This document shows, one piece after another, positions 8,790 to 17,827 of a stretch of DNA of 64,000 nt (positions are counted from its first letter, which is position 1; every line of letters starts with the position of its first letter). The notes under the pieces were generated by a model. It was not told where the DNA came from, searched no databases, and was given only the letters and a program-made list of their open reading frames with translations. The stretch comes from Rhodospirillales bacterium (lineage in GTDB: Bacteria; Pseudomonadota; Alphaproteobacteria; Micavibrionales; Micavibrionaceae). The translations under genes were made by a program, and so were the position numbers. The stretch is taken from positions 620,001-684,000 of the forward strand of contig JACKJB010000001.1 of NCBI GenBank assembly GCA_020638155.1, in the 5' to 3' direction.

Positions 8790-10117
8790 AGGGCGGGATC
8801 AAAAAAATCCTGCCGCGTACGCTTTTCGGGCGTTCCCTGATGATTTTGGTGACGCCGATCCTGCTGATCCAGATTATTAGTACGGTGGTTTTCTTTGATC
8901 GTCACTGGGTCAAGATGACGGACCGGCTGGCCTTTTCGGTGGCTGGAGAAATTGCGATGATTGCCGACAGGGTTGAAAAAGACGCGTCGGCAAGTGCGCT
9001 GAATGAGATCAAGACCTATGCCGGGCAAAATCTGGAACTGCTGATTAATTTTGAACCGGAAGCCCGCCTTGAGGATGAGCGTCACGACGGGCATGCGGGG
9101 TTGAAAGAAACCGTGATTTCGCGGACGCTGGCCAAGGCAATGGACGCGCAGGTGCGGCGGCCTTACCTGATTAATGTTGATGTGAATGAAAAATGGGTGG
9201 AGGTGAGCGTTACTGTTACCGACGGTGTGCTCCGGGTATCCCTGCCGCAGAGGCGGCTGTTTTCCTCATCCGGGTATATTTTCCTGCTGTGGATGATTGC
9301 GATATCGCTGGTGCTGCTGATGGTCGCGATCCTGTTTATGCGGAACCAGATCCGGCCGATCCGGCGGCTGGCAGTCGCGGCGGAGCGTTTTGGCAAGGGG
9401 ATGGATGTGCCGACCAGTTTTAAACCCGAGGGCGCGCGGGAAGTGCGGCAGGCCGCATCCGCCTTCCTTGATATGCAGGAGCGGATCAAACGCCAGATCC
9501 AGCAGCGGACAGCGATGCTGGCCGGGGTATCGCATGATTTGCGGACACCGCTGACACGGATGAAGCTGCAGGCGGCGATGCTGGGAAACAATCCAGACGT
9601 CGAAGCCCTGAAAAGCGATATTGCCGATATGGAGCGCATGATCGATGCTTACCTGGACTTTGCCCGCGGGGAAGGTGGTGAGCAGGCTTCGCGGACCGAT
9701 TTGAAGGCAATCCTCGACCGGGTGGCTGCCGGGGTACGGCGGCAGGGGGTAAAGGTCGATTTGTCGGCGGAAGGCGATTTATCCCTGCATATGCGCCCGG
9801 TGGCCTTTGAGCGCTGCTTGACGAACCTTGTAAATAATGCCCGCAAATATGGGGGCGATATCTGGATCGACGTTGTGCGCGGCGAGGATGAAGTTGTCAT
9901 TACGATTGATGATAACGGTCCCGGCATCCCGGATGAGAAGATGGAGGATGTCTTTCGTCCGTTTTACCGGATTGATGAATCCCGCAACCCGGCAACCGGC
10001 GGGGTCGGGCTGGGGTTGCCGATCGCACAGGATATCATTCATAGCCATGGCGGCGAGATCATGCTCGCACACAGCCCGCATGGCGGTCTTCGTGTGAAAA
10101 TCACAATGCCGGCTTGA
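8786..10117 (+). CDS. EnvZ-type membrane sensor histidine kinase
   Basis: 443 residues, cotranscribed with the preceding regulator through an ATGA overlap, so the two form a cognate pair. A membrane segment at about 15-35 and another at about 165-185 enclose a periplasmic sensor region of about 130 residues. A HAMP linker (QIRPIRRLAVAAERFGKG) follows. The HisKA phospho-acceptor is His250 in VSHDLRTPLTRMK. The ATPase domain has the N box NLVNNARKYG, the G1 box DDNGPGIPDEKM and the GVGLGLPIAQDI G2 box. Ligand unknown. The stop overlaps a well-formed promoter (10120-10148) for the next gene. Confidence 0.92.
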   Translation: MKGGIKKILPRTLFGRSLMILVTPILLIQIISTVVFFDRHWVKMTDRLAFSVAGEIAMIADRVEKDASASALNEIKTYAGQNLELLINFEPEARLEDERHDGHAGLKETVISRTLAKAMDAQVRRPYLINVDVNEKWVEVSVTVTDGVLRVSLPQRRLFSSSGYIFLLWMIAISLVLLMVAILFMRNQIRPIRRLAVAAERFGKGMDVPTSFKPEGAREVRQAASAFLDMQERIKRQIQQRTAMLAGVSHDLRTPLTRMKLQAAMLGNNPDVEALKSDIADMERMIDAYLDFARGEGGEQASRTDLKAILDRVAAGVRRQGVKVDLSAEGDLSLHMRPVAFERCLTNLVNNARKYGGDIWIDVVRGEDEVVITIDDNGPGIPDEKMEDVFRPFYRIDESRNPATGGVGLGLPIAQDIIHSHGGEIMLAHSPHGGLRVKITMPA

Positions 10118-10119
10118 AA

Positions 10120-10148
10120 TTGACATAATCTTTTTGTTGTCGTAATAT
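10120..10148 (+). promoter_or_regulatory. Sigma-70-type promoter for the 82-residue gene
   Basis: TTGACA at 10120-10125 matches the -35 consensus exactly, then a 17-base spacer, then TAATAT at 10143-10148, close to the TATAAT -10 consensus. It lies 34 bases before the ATG at 10182, immediately after the kinase stop codon. This is the clearest housekeeping promoter seen in the window. Confidence 0.6.
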
Positions 10149-10181
10149 ACTGCACGGAATTTTAAAGTCAGGAAGAATGAT

Positions 10182-10430
10182 ATGAAGCTAAGCAATATGT
10201 TCAGCCGTTTATCGGACCGCGCAAGAATTATGATGTTGGCGAGTGCTATAATTGCCGGAGGGACGGCTTTGAACACAGCATGGGAAGCTGCAACCTTTGA
10301 TCTTCAGCACAAAGATGACGGAGCGTCTTATTCCGATACGCTTAAGACAGCGGCCGCTGGCGGTGCGCTAGGGTCTGCGATGGCATGTACAGGGTGCTTT
10401 TTAGCAGCTTTTGGAATGCGTAAACCCTAG
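10182..10430 (+). CDS. Small membrane protein of unknown function
   Basis: An 82-residue protein with two hydrophobic stretches, at about 16-32 (IMMLASAIIAGGTALNT) and about 58-76 (AGGALGSAMACTGCFLAA). The loop between is polar (FDLQHKDDGASYSD). A CAGGAAG ribosome site precedes the ATG, a near-consensus promoter lies upstream and a bidirectional terminator follows directly, so it is a well-defined single-gene transcript. No family was recognised. Its general architecture, two short membrane helices with a polar centre, resembles the unrelated-looking 138-residue protein at 41373. Confidence 0.65.
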   Translation: MKLSNMFSRLSDRARIMMLASAIIAGGTALNTAWEAATFDLQHKDDGASYSDTLKTAAAGGALGSAMACTGCFLAAFGMRKP

Positions 10431-10431
10431 T

Positions 10432-10462
10432 AAAAAAGCCGCCTTTGCTTTGGCGGCTTTTT
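10432..10462. terminator. Bidirectional intrinsic terminator
   Basis: AAAAAGCCGCC (10433-10443) pairs perfectly with GGCGGCTTTTT (10452-10462) around an 8-base loop. A run of A on the left and T on the right makes it usable in both directions, for the small membrane protein gene on the plus strand and the phasin gene on the minus strand, whose ends converge here. Confidence 0.85.
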
Positions 10463-10484
10463 GAATTTACTTGATGCTGCCCGA

Positions 10485-10922
10485 TCAGGCGGCTTTTTTC
10501 GTTTTAGAAGCTGCGGCTTTGATTTCGTTCAGGGATGCGGTGATACGTTTGTTCAGCACTTCTGAGGCATCCTGGTTGGATTTGCTGATGAGCTCGCCGA
10601 TTTCTTTCATGTCGCGGATAGAACGCTCATAAACTGTTTTCATGATTTCAGCCTGCCGGGCGATTTTTTGCTCCGGGCTGGATTCTGTCATGATTTCCTG
10701 GGCGAGCGTGGAATTGTCCTGCACCATCTGGGAAATCATGTCGTTCTGGCGCTGGATCACGGCCTGCATGCCTTCCATGGCCAGTTGCTGGGCTTCGGTG
10801 ATGGCCTGCATGTTTTTGCTTTGGCTGTCCATGAATCCTTTCATGTCGAAAGGAAATCCGAATCCGGTCATGTTTTTGGCAAAGTCAGCGTCGAAAAACT
10901 TCATAAAATCGTTGGTCTGCAT
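10485..10922 (-). CDS. Phasin family protein (PHA granule surface)
   Basis: A 145-residue helical protein with the phasin pattern: an N-terminal FMKFFDADFAKNM segment, then long amphipathic helices rich in Gln, Met, Ala and Lys (NMQAITEAQQLAMEGMQAVI near 40-60) and a Lys/Ala tail. Phasins coat polyhydroxyalkanoate granules and control their size, which fits the phaRCAB genes at 28.7-32.6 kb. I start at the ATG ending at 10922 because GGAGG lies six bases upstream; an in-frame ATG ten codons earlier has no such site. It converges on a shared terminator with the small membrane protein. It may be under PhaR control, but I saw no convincing operator next to it. Confidence 0.8.
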   Translation of the reverse strand: MQTNDFMKFFDADFAKNMTGFGFPFDMKGFMDSQSKNMQAITEAQQLAMEGMQAVIQRQNDMISQMVQDNSTLAQEIMTESSPEQKIARQAEIMKTVYERSIRDMKEIGELISKSNQDASEVLNKRITASLNEIKAAASKTKKAA

Positions 10923-11106
10923 AGGGGCCTCCATGTTTTTGCTTTGCAGCATTATTCCTTCATATCAGTATGCTTTTTCGGGGTTTTTGTCAATTGGTGC
11001 GTTGCATCAAAGATTTTTTGAAATATTAGCAATTTCTTTATTGCTCTGGGGCATAGTGAGGTTAGGGGAAACTGTTATAAAAACAACGTTTTAAGGAACG
11101 TTTCGC

Positions 11107-13728
11107 GTGATTGAGGACGAAGAAACCGGGACTGTGATTAGTCCCGACATCAGAAGAGCCCCCCGTATGACGGGAAATATGGCCCAGCTGACGGTACTGT
11201 TAACCGGCATCGTGTTGACGGTTACGGCCTATGCGATCCTCAATATCCTGATCCAGCAGATGATTCAGGACGATTTCCAGAGAACGGTAAAAGGGACGCA
11301 GCGCTCGATCAGTGAGCGTCTGGTTGGGCTTGAACAATCCGTCATTACGATGGCATCCATGGCTGGATTGCTGGCGGCCAATGTGTCTGAGGCCGAGATG
11401 GTGCAGCGGATCAACTATGCCGTTTCTCAGACGCGCCATTTCGATCATGTTTTGTTTGTACGCAATAATGCGGATCATAATAGCTGGCGCGTTATCGAAG
11501 TCTGGAAGCATGAAAACAGCCCTGTATCGACTTCATCGGAGTCATTTAAAGGGTTGGTGCAGGCTGTTCTGGCGCGTCAGAACGGACGTGATGCAAAAGC
11601 CGTGACGACGTTATCTGCGCCGCCAGGGATGGTGTATTGGCAGGAAAACAGTGATCCGGTAGTTAAGGTTCAGCCCTTTGTTCTTGCTCGTAAAGTTATG
11701 ATGAACGGTCAGGAGATCGGCGTGATAATCGGTATCAGCCGGGTCAGTCATGCGATTGATTTAGGATGGTTACAGAACCGGATGTCGTTGCGGCGGATTG
11801 TGATTACCGATTTGTCATCCGGGGATCGCCTGTATTACATGAACCGTAATCAAGATAACGAAGAGATGATTAATCTTGACCAGAACGGAGAGAATATTTC
11901 TTTCACGGTGGGTGGGGATACGTGGCAACTCAATCTTGCGGTTGGGCAGGATCAGCGCATTCGTTTTCTTGAAAACACGCCATGGCTGATGCTGGTGTTC
12001 GGGATAACCCTGACGCTGATCGGGACGTTTTATGTACGCAATAACCAGAGGCAATCTTATAAGCTGGCGATCATGAACCGCGAGCTGGCACAAAAGAACT
12101 ACGACCTGAACAGTGAGATTTCCGAGCGTGAGCGTTTGAACCAGGTTCTGCGTAAAGCGGAGCGCGAGTACAAGGCGATTATCGATTCTGTCAGCGATAT
12201 TATTTTCGAGACTTCGGTTAACGGCGAGATCGTTTTTTTAAACGATACATGGAGTAAGGTGACCGGTTTTGATATTGAACAGGCTTTAGGACGAAATCTG
12301 TTTGAGTTGTTGCATCCGCAGGATCAGGAAGAACAGCGCAGCAATTTTGAAATGCTGGTGAAAGGCAAGAAGAGCGCTTATCGCGCCTTCACCCGTTTGC
12401 GGTCTTCCAACGGGACGTTCCGTTCCGTGGAAATTGCGATGTCGATGTTGCGCCAGGATGAGAACCGCAATATGCGGGTTGTCGGTACATTGACAGATGT
12501 GGAGGAGCGCCGCCGGGCGGAAAAAGCGCTGAGTGAAGCGGAGAAAAAATACCGGACGATCGTTGAGAACGCGGCGGGTGGGATTTACCAGGTGACACCG
12601 GAAGGGCAGTTCCTGAGCGCGAACCCTGCAATGGCGCGCGTACTCGGTTATGAAACGCCGGAGCAAATGTTGCGCGAAGTGCGGAATGCGCACGACCATC
12701 TTTATGTGCGCGCGCGCGACCGGGCGCATTTTATTCGTGAGCTGGAAACGATCGGCATGGTCCAGAATTTTGAAACCGAAGTGCGTGTGCGCAACGGGAA
12801 CATTATCTGGGTCAATGAAAATGCGCGCGCGGTTAAAGACGATGATGGGAACATCCTTTATTACGAAGGGAGTATGGAGGATATCACTTCACGCAAGCAG
12901 GCAGAGCAAAAACTGCGCGAAGCGAAAGTCCAGTCCGATATGGCAAACCGTGCCAAATCTGAGTTCCTTGCCAATATGAGCCATGAATTGCGGACTCCAC
13001 TTAATGCGATTATCGGCTTTGCGGAGATTATCCGGAACGAAGTTCTGGGACCGCTCGATAATCGCCAGTATTGGGAGTATGCAAAAGATATTCATGAAAG
13101 CGGGCAAAAGCTGCTGACGATTATCAATGAAATCCTTGATGTGTCGCGTATCGAGGCTGGCGATCGGCAGATTAATGAAGGGCATGTCCGGATGGATAAG
13201 GTCGTACGGTCCTGTATTGACTTTATGTCCCAGAAAGCGGGCAATGCACACCTGACCATTGTGAATATGACCGAAGGTAAGATCCCGGATGTTATCGGAG
13301 AGGAGCTTGCGATCAAGCAGGTCTTAATCAACCTGTTGGGGAACGCGATTAAATATACGCCGGGTGAGGGGCGGATCACCGTTTCCTGTGAAGTGGAGAA
13401 AAACGGCGAGGTGCGCCTGTCTATTACCGATACGGGGATCGGGATGGAAGAACATGAGATTGCAAAGGCGCTATCGCCGTTCGGGCAGGTGGAGACGGCG
13501 TTGAACCGGTCTGACTCCGGGGCGGGGCTGGGGCTGACGCTTGTTGAGTCCCTTATGAAACTTCATGAAGGGAGGCTGGAGCTGTTCTCACAGAAGGGAA
13601 TCGGGACGACCGCAACTGTGATTTTCCCGGCAAAGCGTATTGTCCGGGATGCCGGCAGCGATAAAGTGACCCCAGAGCAAAAAGACGGTGACGGGGACAA
13701 GGGAGCGTCTAGTCACCAAATTCATTAG
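11107..13728 (+). CDS. Membrane-bound PAS sensor histidine kinase, PleC/DivJ-like
   Basis: 873 residues with a GTG start behind an AAGGAA site. Membrane segments at about 25-47 and 295-315 enclose a periplasmic region of about 245 residues with a CHASE-like character. Two PAS domains follow: the first near 350-470 (YKAIIDSVSDIIFE) and the second near 475-600 with a PAC end (YYEGSMEDITSRKQAE). The HisKA His is at about 626 in NMSHELRTPLNAIIGFAEII, and the ATPase has NLLGNAIKYTP, DTGIGM and GAGLGLTLVE. The kinase core resembles the alphaproteobacterial PleC/DivJ cell-cycle kinases. There is no receiver domain and no adjacent regulator, so the partner must be elsewhere. Its last 20 bases overlap the convergent recX end. 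Confidence 0.9.
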   Translation: MIEDEETGTVISPDIRRAPRMTGNMAQLTVLLTGIVLTVTAYAILNILIQQMIQDDFQRTVKGTQRSISERLVGLEQSVITMASMAGLLAANVSEAEMVQRINYAVSQTRHFDHVLFVRNNADHNSWRVIEVWKHENSPVSTSSESFKGLVQAVLARQNGRDAKAVTTLSAPPGMVYWQENSDPVVKVQPFVLARKVMMNGQEIGVIIGISRVSHAIDLGWLQNRMSLRRIVITDLSSGDRLYYMNRNQDNEEMINLDQNGENISFTVGGDTWQLNLAVGQDQRIRFLENTPWLMLVFGITLTLIGTFYVRNNQRQSYKLAIMNRELAQKNYDLNSEISERERLNQVLRKAEREYKAIIDSVSDIIFETSVNGEIVFLNDTWSKVTGFDIEQALGRNLFELLHPQDQEEQRSNFEMLVKGKKSAYRAFTRLRSSNGTFRSVEIAMSMLRQDENRNMRVVGTLTDVEERRRAEKALSEAEKKYRTIVENAAGGIYQVTPEGQFLSANPAMARVLGYETPEQMLREVRNAHDHLYVRARDRAHFIRELETIGMVQNFETEVRVRNGNIIWVNENARAVKDDDGNILYYEGSMEDITSRKQAEQKLREAKVQSDMANRAKSEFLANMSHELRTPLNAIIGFAEIIRNEVLGPLDNRQYWEYAKDIHESGQKLLTIINEILDVSRIEAGDRQINEGHVRMDKVVRSCIDFMSQKAGNAHLTIVNMTEGKIPDVIGEELAIKQVLINLLGNAIKYTPGEGRITVSCEVEKNGEVRLSITDTGIGMEEHEIAKALSPFGQVETALNRSDSGAGLGLTLVESLMKLHEGRLELFSQKGIGTTATVIFPAKRIVRDAGSDKVTPEQKDGDGDKGASSHQIH

Positions 13729-14332
13729 GCGGGTGCTCCATACCCATTATTTTCTGACAGATATCGTAAGAGTATCCGGCGCGGGCAAAGACACCGAGCG
13801 CTTTGTTGTATGACTTTTCATCCATGTCAGCGGTTTTGCGGTAAGGGCCGATTTTCTTGCGCTGTGCCAGGCGCAGGGCGGCGGTGAGATCTGCATCACC
13901 TGAAACGTCCTCGGCATGCTCCTGAAGGGCCTGGTGAATGTGATCGCTGCCGAGACCTTTTGCTTTAAGGCGCGCCTGTATCATCCGGGCGGATAAGCCC
14001 CGCCGTCTTAAAGAAATGACCATGCCCCTTGCATAGTGCTCATCATTCAGAAGTCCTGCGGCCTGCAATGTTTCGACCAGCCTGTCGAGCATGGCGATGC
14101 AGGATTCGCGGTCCTGATCCTTGTGCCAGTCGCAGGATTTGTTGATCTTTCGCATCATGACGCTTTTGAAATGCCCGGTGCTGGCGGCGAAACGCTCCAG
14201 ATAATACATGCCTGAATTCTGCAGGTAGCTTTCGGTGATCTTTTTGGGCGGGCGTGGTTTTTTTCGGGTGTCCTTTTTGCTATGGGGGCCATCCGCCTTG
14301 ATCTTTTCTGCCGGTGAATTAAGTTGAGCCAT
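13709..14332 (-). CDS. recX: RecX family regulatory protein
   Basis: A 207-residue protein with three-helix RecX repeats; the diagnostic pattern is LNDEHYARGMVISLRRRGLS, followed by IQARLKAKGLG. RecX binds RecA filaments and limits RecA recombinase and co-protease activity. The N-terminal 35 residues are a basic, lysine and proline-rich extension. recA is not in the window, which is common because recX is often unlinked in alphaproteobacteria. Its 3' end overlaps the kinase gene by 20 bases on opposite strands. Confidence 0.87.
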   Translation of the reverse strand: MAQLNSPAEKIKADGPHSKKDTRKKPRPPKKITESYLQNSGMYYLERFAASTGHFKSVMMRKINKSCDWHKDQDRESCIAMLDRLVETLQAAGLLNDEHYARGMVISLRRRGLSARMIQARLKAKGLGSDHIHQALQEHAEDVSGDADLTAALRLAQRKKIGPYRKTADMDEKSYNKALGVFARAGYSYDICQKIMGMEHPPNEFGD

Positions 14333-14361
14333 AGTGCAGTTGCTTTCTTTAAAGGATAATC

Positions 14362-15177
14362 ATGTCAGATTCACAGACCGTTCAGCAAGCCCCGGAGCCG
14401 CGGAAAATAGGCAGGCTTAATATCGAAGGGCTGAAAACCCTTATCTGGAAAGAAGTGGGGCGGTTCCTGAGCGTTTATACCCAGACGATCGTTGCCCCGG
14501 TGATTACGACATTGTTGTTTTTTGCCGTGTTCGCGCTGGCATTTGGCGGGATTGAGCAGATGGCCGGGGATATGCCATTCCTGGAATTCCTGGCACCGGG
14601 GCTGATTATGATGGCGATGGTGCAAAACGCGTTTGCCAATACGTCGTCTTCCCTCATGATTTCCAAGATGCAGGGAAATATTGTCGATGTCCTGATGCCG
14701 CCGCTGAGTGCGACGGAATTGTTGCTGGGGTATGCGGTCGGCGGGGTGCTGCGTGGCTTGTGTGTTGGTGTGACTGCGGGGATCGCGATTTCCTTTTTTG
14801 TCGAGGTGCATATTCATTCTGTCGTGGTGATCGCCCTTTACGCGTTTTTGGGAACGCTGCTGCTGGCTCTGCTGGGGATTGCCGGAGGGATATGGTCTGA
14901 AAAATTCGATCACATTTCTGCGGTGACCAACTTCCTGGTGACGCCGATGACGTTCCTGTCCGGGACCTTTTATTCGATTGACCGCTTGCCGGAATTCTGG
15001 CGGATGCTGGCGCATTATAATCCGTTCTTTCATATGATTGACGGGTTCCGTTCTGGCTTCATCGGCTATATTGACGGCGATCTTATGACCGGGATTATCA
15101 CCTTGTTCGTGGTCAATGCCGGGCTGGCGGCGCTTAGCCTGCAAATGCTGCGGACGGGCTATAAAATTAAAAGCTGA
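14362..15177 (+). CDS. ABC-2 type transporter permease
   Basis: 271 residues with six predicted membrane helices and the ABC-2 permease look: a WKEVGRFLSVYTQTIVAPVITTLLFF opening, FLAPGLIMMAMVQNAFANTSSS in the middle, and the ABC2 signature region MTFLSGTFYSIDRLPEFWRMLAHYNPFFHMIDGFR near 190-225. It is closest in feel to the YadH-type permeases. Such permeases move polysaccharides, lipids or drugs and need an ATPase; none is encoded next door, so the partner is elsewhere or the context was broken. A lipoprotein gene follows 74 bases later. Confidence 0.88.
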   Translation: MSDSQTVQQAPEPRKIGRLNIEGLKTLIWKEVGRFLSVYTQTIVAPVITTLLFFAVFALAFGGIEQMAGDMPFLEFLAPGLIMMAMVQNAFANTSSSLMISKMQGNIVDVLMPPLSATELLLGYAVGGVLRGLCVGVTAGIAISFFVEVHIHSVVVIALYAFLGTLLLALLGIAGGIWSEKFDHISAVTNFLVTPMTFLSGTFYSIDRLPEFWRMLAHYNPFFHMIDGFRSGFIGYIDGDLMTGIITLFVVNAGLAALSLQMLRTGYKIKS

Positions 15178-15251
15178 TCTACCGTACTGATTTTACTGCC
15201 TTTTCATTCAGCCGTTTCTTGATTATCATAGAAGATCATAAGGAGGCGATC

Positions 15252-15902
15252 ATGGCCAGCATTCTTTCCGGTTTCAAAGGTTTTATGTTTGTTTTGTGCG
15301 GGGTTCTTATCCTGACGGGCTGTACCACTACGGTGCCGGAAGGCAAGCCCTTGCCGGAGCTGACTTTTGTGCATCTTGACCGCCTGCCGGTACAGGTCGC
15401 GCGGATTGATATTGAAAACCGTTACCAGGCGTCTGCCGATCCTAAAGATGTGTCTTCCAGTTTCCCGTCACCGCCGGATATCGCGCTGCGCCGTTATGCG
15501 GAGAACCGGCTGCAGGCGGCTGGCGGGAGCGGTGTTCTGACGTTTGTGATCGATGATGCCACCATTCATCACAGCCTTGTACAACCGGAGGGAAAAATCG
15601 CCAACTGGATGGGCGTTGACCGCAAAGACCGTTATGACGTGTTTATGAGAATCCGCATGTATGAAACCGGCGCGGACGGGTTTGAGGGGACGCATTCCGT
15701 TCTTAACTTCAAGCGCACCATTTCGATTCCGCAGCGTTATTCTGTGGCGGACAAAGAGCTTGAGAAGTTCAAGTTCCTTGAAATGCTGATGCAGGATGTT
15801 GATGAGGCCGTTGTGGCTACGTTGCGTGATAAAATGCATTTGGCCAATATCGACGGGTCGATTCCGATGGCCGCGTTATTATCGGCGCCAGAAGTTCGGT
15901 GA
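15252..15902 (+). CDS. Probable outer-membrane lipoprotein of unknown function
   Basis: 216 residues from the ATG at 15252, chosen because AAGGAGG lies eight bases upstream; longer frames exist. A lipoprotein signal peptide ends in LILTGC, with the lipidated cysteine near residue 24. The mature part has ALRRYAENRLQAAGG followed by LTFVIDDATIHHSLV, a beta-alpha layout seen in small lipoproteins related to envelope transport, though no named family was fixed. It follows the ABC-2 permease and may work with it. The final 24 bases overlap the end of trkH on the other strand. Confidence 0.7.
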   Translation: MASILSGFKGFMFVLCGVLILTGCTTTVPEGKPLPELTFVHLDRLPVQVARIDIENRYQASADPKDVSSSFPSPPDIALRRYAENRLQAAGGSGVLTFVIDDATIHHSLVQPEGKIANWMGVDRKDRYDVFMRIRMYETGADGFEGTHSVLNFKRTISIPQRYSVADKELEKFKFLEMLMQDVDEAVVATLRDKMHLANIDGSIPMAALLSAPEVR

Positions 15903-17321
15903 GAGCATAACCAGAATTGTAAAGATTTCCAGCCGCCCGAGGATCATTCCGGCGGACAGGATCCATTTGGCGCTATCCGGTAAGGGCTGGAATGTTCCGG
16001 TGGGGCCGATGATGTCGCCGAGGCCCGGACCGACATTAGAGATTGCTGTTGCGGCTCCGGACATTGCCGTCAGGAAGTCCAGGCCGACGAAAGACAGCGC
16101 CATTGCCAATCCGGCAAAGCACAGGGAATACATGAAAAAGAAGCTCATGACAGCGGAGGGGACGCCCTCGGGTAGCGGTTTATTGCCGTAATGGGGGATA
16201 AAGACACCGTGCGGGTGCATCAGCTTTTTGATCTGGATGTCGGTGACGGCATACAGGACCTGGAAGCGGAAAATCTTGATGCCGCAGCTGGTGGATCCGG
16301 CGCAGCCGCCGACGACCATCAGGAAGAACAGGATGTTCATCGCAAATCCGCCCCAGACCTGATAGTCATCACTGACATATCCTGTGCCGGTCATAATGGA
16401 TGTGGCGTTAAAGGCTGATTTCAGGATGGCATGCGCTGAATCAAATTCTGTTTGCCACAGGATAACGCAGAACAGGGCAAAGGTGCTTGCGATCAGGATT
16501 GAGAAAAACCAGCGCACCTGTGCGTCGTGCAGCAGTGGTGCGGCATTGCCCCGGACGGCTTTGAGGTACAGGATAAACGGCAGGCCGCCGACAATCATGA
16601 ATGTGATGGCCACACTCTCTGTCCACGGGGTGTCGTAGTGTGAAAATGACGTGTCATAGGTCGAAAAGCCGCCTGTGGAGATGGTTGTTAAAGAGTGGGC
16701 AAAGGCGTCAAAAACAGTCATGCCCGTCATGTGGTAAGCAACGGCGCAAACGAAGGTCAGGACGACATAAATCCAGCCGATACTCTTCGCGAATTCGGCA
16801 GTACGGGGCAGGGCTTTTTCGTTTTCCGACAGCTCTGTACGGAAGAGCTGCATCCCGCCGACTTTCAGGAAAGGCATAACGGAAAGGGCCATAAGAATGA
16901 TCCCGATCCCCCCGAGCCATTGCAGGATCGCGCGCCAGATCAGGATGCCTGGCGGTGTTTTTTCCAGCCCGACCATGATGGTGGAGCCTGTCGTGGTCAG
17001 CCCGGAGACGGATTCAAATATAGCATCAGTGAAAGACAGGCCTATGGTCGATAGCCAGAAAGGGAGCGCGGCGAAAACGCACAGCAATATCCAGCTCAGC
17101 GCAATCATCATAAAGCCTTGGCGCGGATTAATGGCGAGGTTGTCCCCGGCGTTGCTGAGGACAAGTGCGCCGCCGAAAAAGGCAGTCGTCAGGATGCACA
17201 GGAAAAAGGTTTTCCAGTCGCTGTTGCCGTAATAAAGATCGACCAGCATGGGGACCGCCATACCGATAGCCAGCGTTAACAGCAATATACCGACAACTTG
17301 AAGAACGGGGCGAAGATCCAC
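15879..17321 (-). CDS. trkH: TrkH-type potassium uptake channel
   Basis: A 480-residue integral membrane protein with the four half-filter loops of the Trk/Ktr/HKT family: SGLTTTGSTI, SLTTISTGGFST, SIMTGTGYVS and AISNVGPGLG, each ending near the key glycine of the K+ selectivity filter. About ten hydrophobic helices surround them. It imports K+ in partnership with the cytosolic regulator TrkA, which is not in the window. apaG lies 26 bases upstream on the same strand, so both may share a transcript. The 3' end overlaps the lipoprotein gene on the opposite strand. Confidence 0.95.
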   Translation of the reverse strand: MDLRPVLQVVGILLLTLAIGMAVPMLVDLYYGNSDWKTFFLCILTTAFFGGALVLSNAGDNLAINPRQGFMMIALSWILLCVFAALPFWLSTIGLSFTDAIFESVSGLTTTGSTIMVGLEKTPPGILIWRAILQWLGGIGIILMALSVMPFLKVGGMQLFRTELSENEKALPRTAEFAKSIGWIYVVLTFVCAVAYHMTGMTVFDAFAHSLTTISTGGFSTYDTSFSHYDTPWTESVAITFMIVGGLPFILYLKAVRGNAAPLLHDAQVRWFFSILIASTFALFCVILWQTEFDSAHAILKSAFNATSIMTGTGYVSDDYQVWGGFAMNILFFLMVVGGCAGSTSCGIKIFRFQVLYAVTDIQIKKLMHPHGVFIPHYGNKPLPEGVPSAVMSFFFMYSLCFAGLAMALSFVGLDFLTAMSGAATAISNVGPGLGDIIGPTGTFQPLPDSAKWILSAGMILGRLEIFTILVMLSPNFWRR

Positions 17322-17347
17322 GAAAAACTCCTAATAACTCACGCGGG

Positions 17348-17740
17348 CTAGTTTAGCACTGAATGCTGGTAAGGGCTATCCAGAGAAAAGGCCGGGATAT
17401 CGACCAGAAAATCTTCACCGTTATCCCTGAACATCCGGTAGGTTCCGACCATGATGCCGCCGGGGGTGGGGAGCGGGGCACCGCTGGTATATTCATAGCT
17501 GCCGCCGGGTTCGAGTTTCGGCTGTTCGCCGACGATGCCGTCGCCTTCGACCTCCTGGGTGATCCCGTTATTGTCGGTAATCTTCCAATAGCGGGAGCGC
17601 AACTGAATCGTCTCCGCTCCTTCGTTTTGGATTTTAACGTGATAGGACCAGACATAGTGGCTGTCTTCCGGGGCTGACTGGTCTTCCAGATAGGCCGGTT
17701 CAACTGATACGCGGATATTGTTTGTTACTTTGGAATACAT
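17348..17740 (-). CDS. apaG: ApaG (Co2+/Mg2+ efflux-associated, DUF525)
   Basis: A 130-residue single-domain protein of the normal ApaG length. Signatures are VWSYHVKIQNEG, LRSRYWKITD, VEGDGIVGEQPKL and GGIMVGTYRM. The fold is a fibronectin-type beta sandwich; the family was linked to cobalt resistance and Ap4A metabolism in enterobacteria, but its molecular role is unclear. It is on the trkH strand just upstream of trkH. Confidence 0.93.
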   Translation of the reverse strand: MYSKVTNNIRVSVEPAYLEDQSAPEDSHYVWSYHVKIQNEGAETIQLRSRYWKITDNNGITQEVEGDGIVGEQPKLEPGGSYEYTSGAPLPTPGGIMVGTYRMFRDNGEDFLVDIPAFSLDSPYQHSVLN

Positions 17741-17771
17741 CTCACACCTTTTGCGACTCTGCTAAAGCAAA

Positions 17772-17801
17772 GAAGCCGGAGTTATCATACACCCCGGCTT
17801 C
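17772..17801 (-). terminator. Intrinsic terminator after the OmpA-domain lipoprotein gene
   Basis: GAAGCCGG at 17772-17779 pairs with CCGGCTTC at 17794-17801. Read on the minus strand it follows the stop of the gene ending at 17828 and is followed by TTTGCTTT, a short broken T tract. Confidence 0.6.
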
Positions 17802-17827
17802 CGCTATTCCAATTTGTTTACGAGCAC

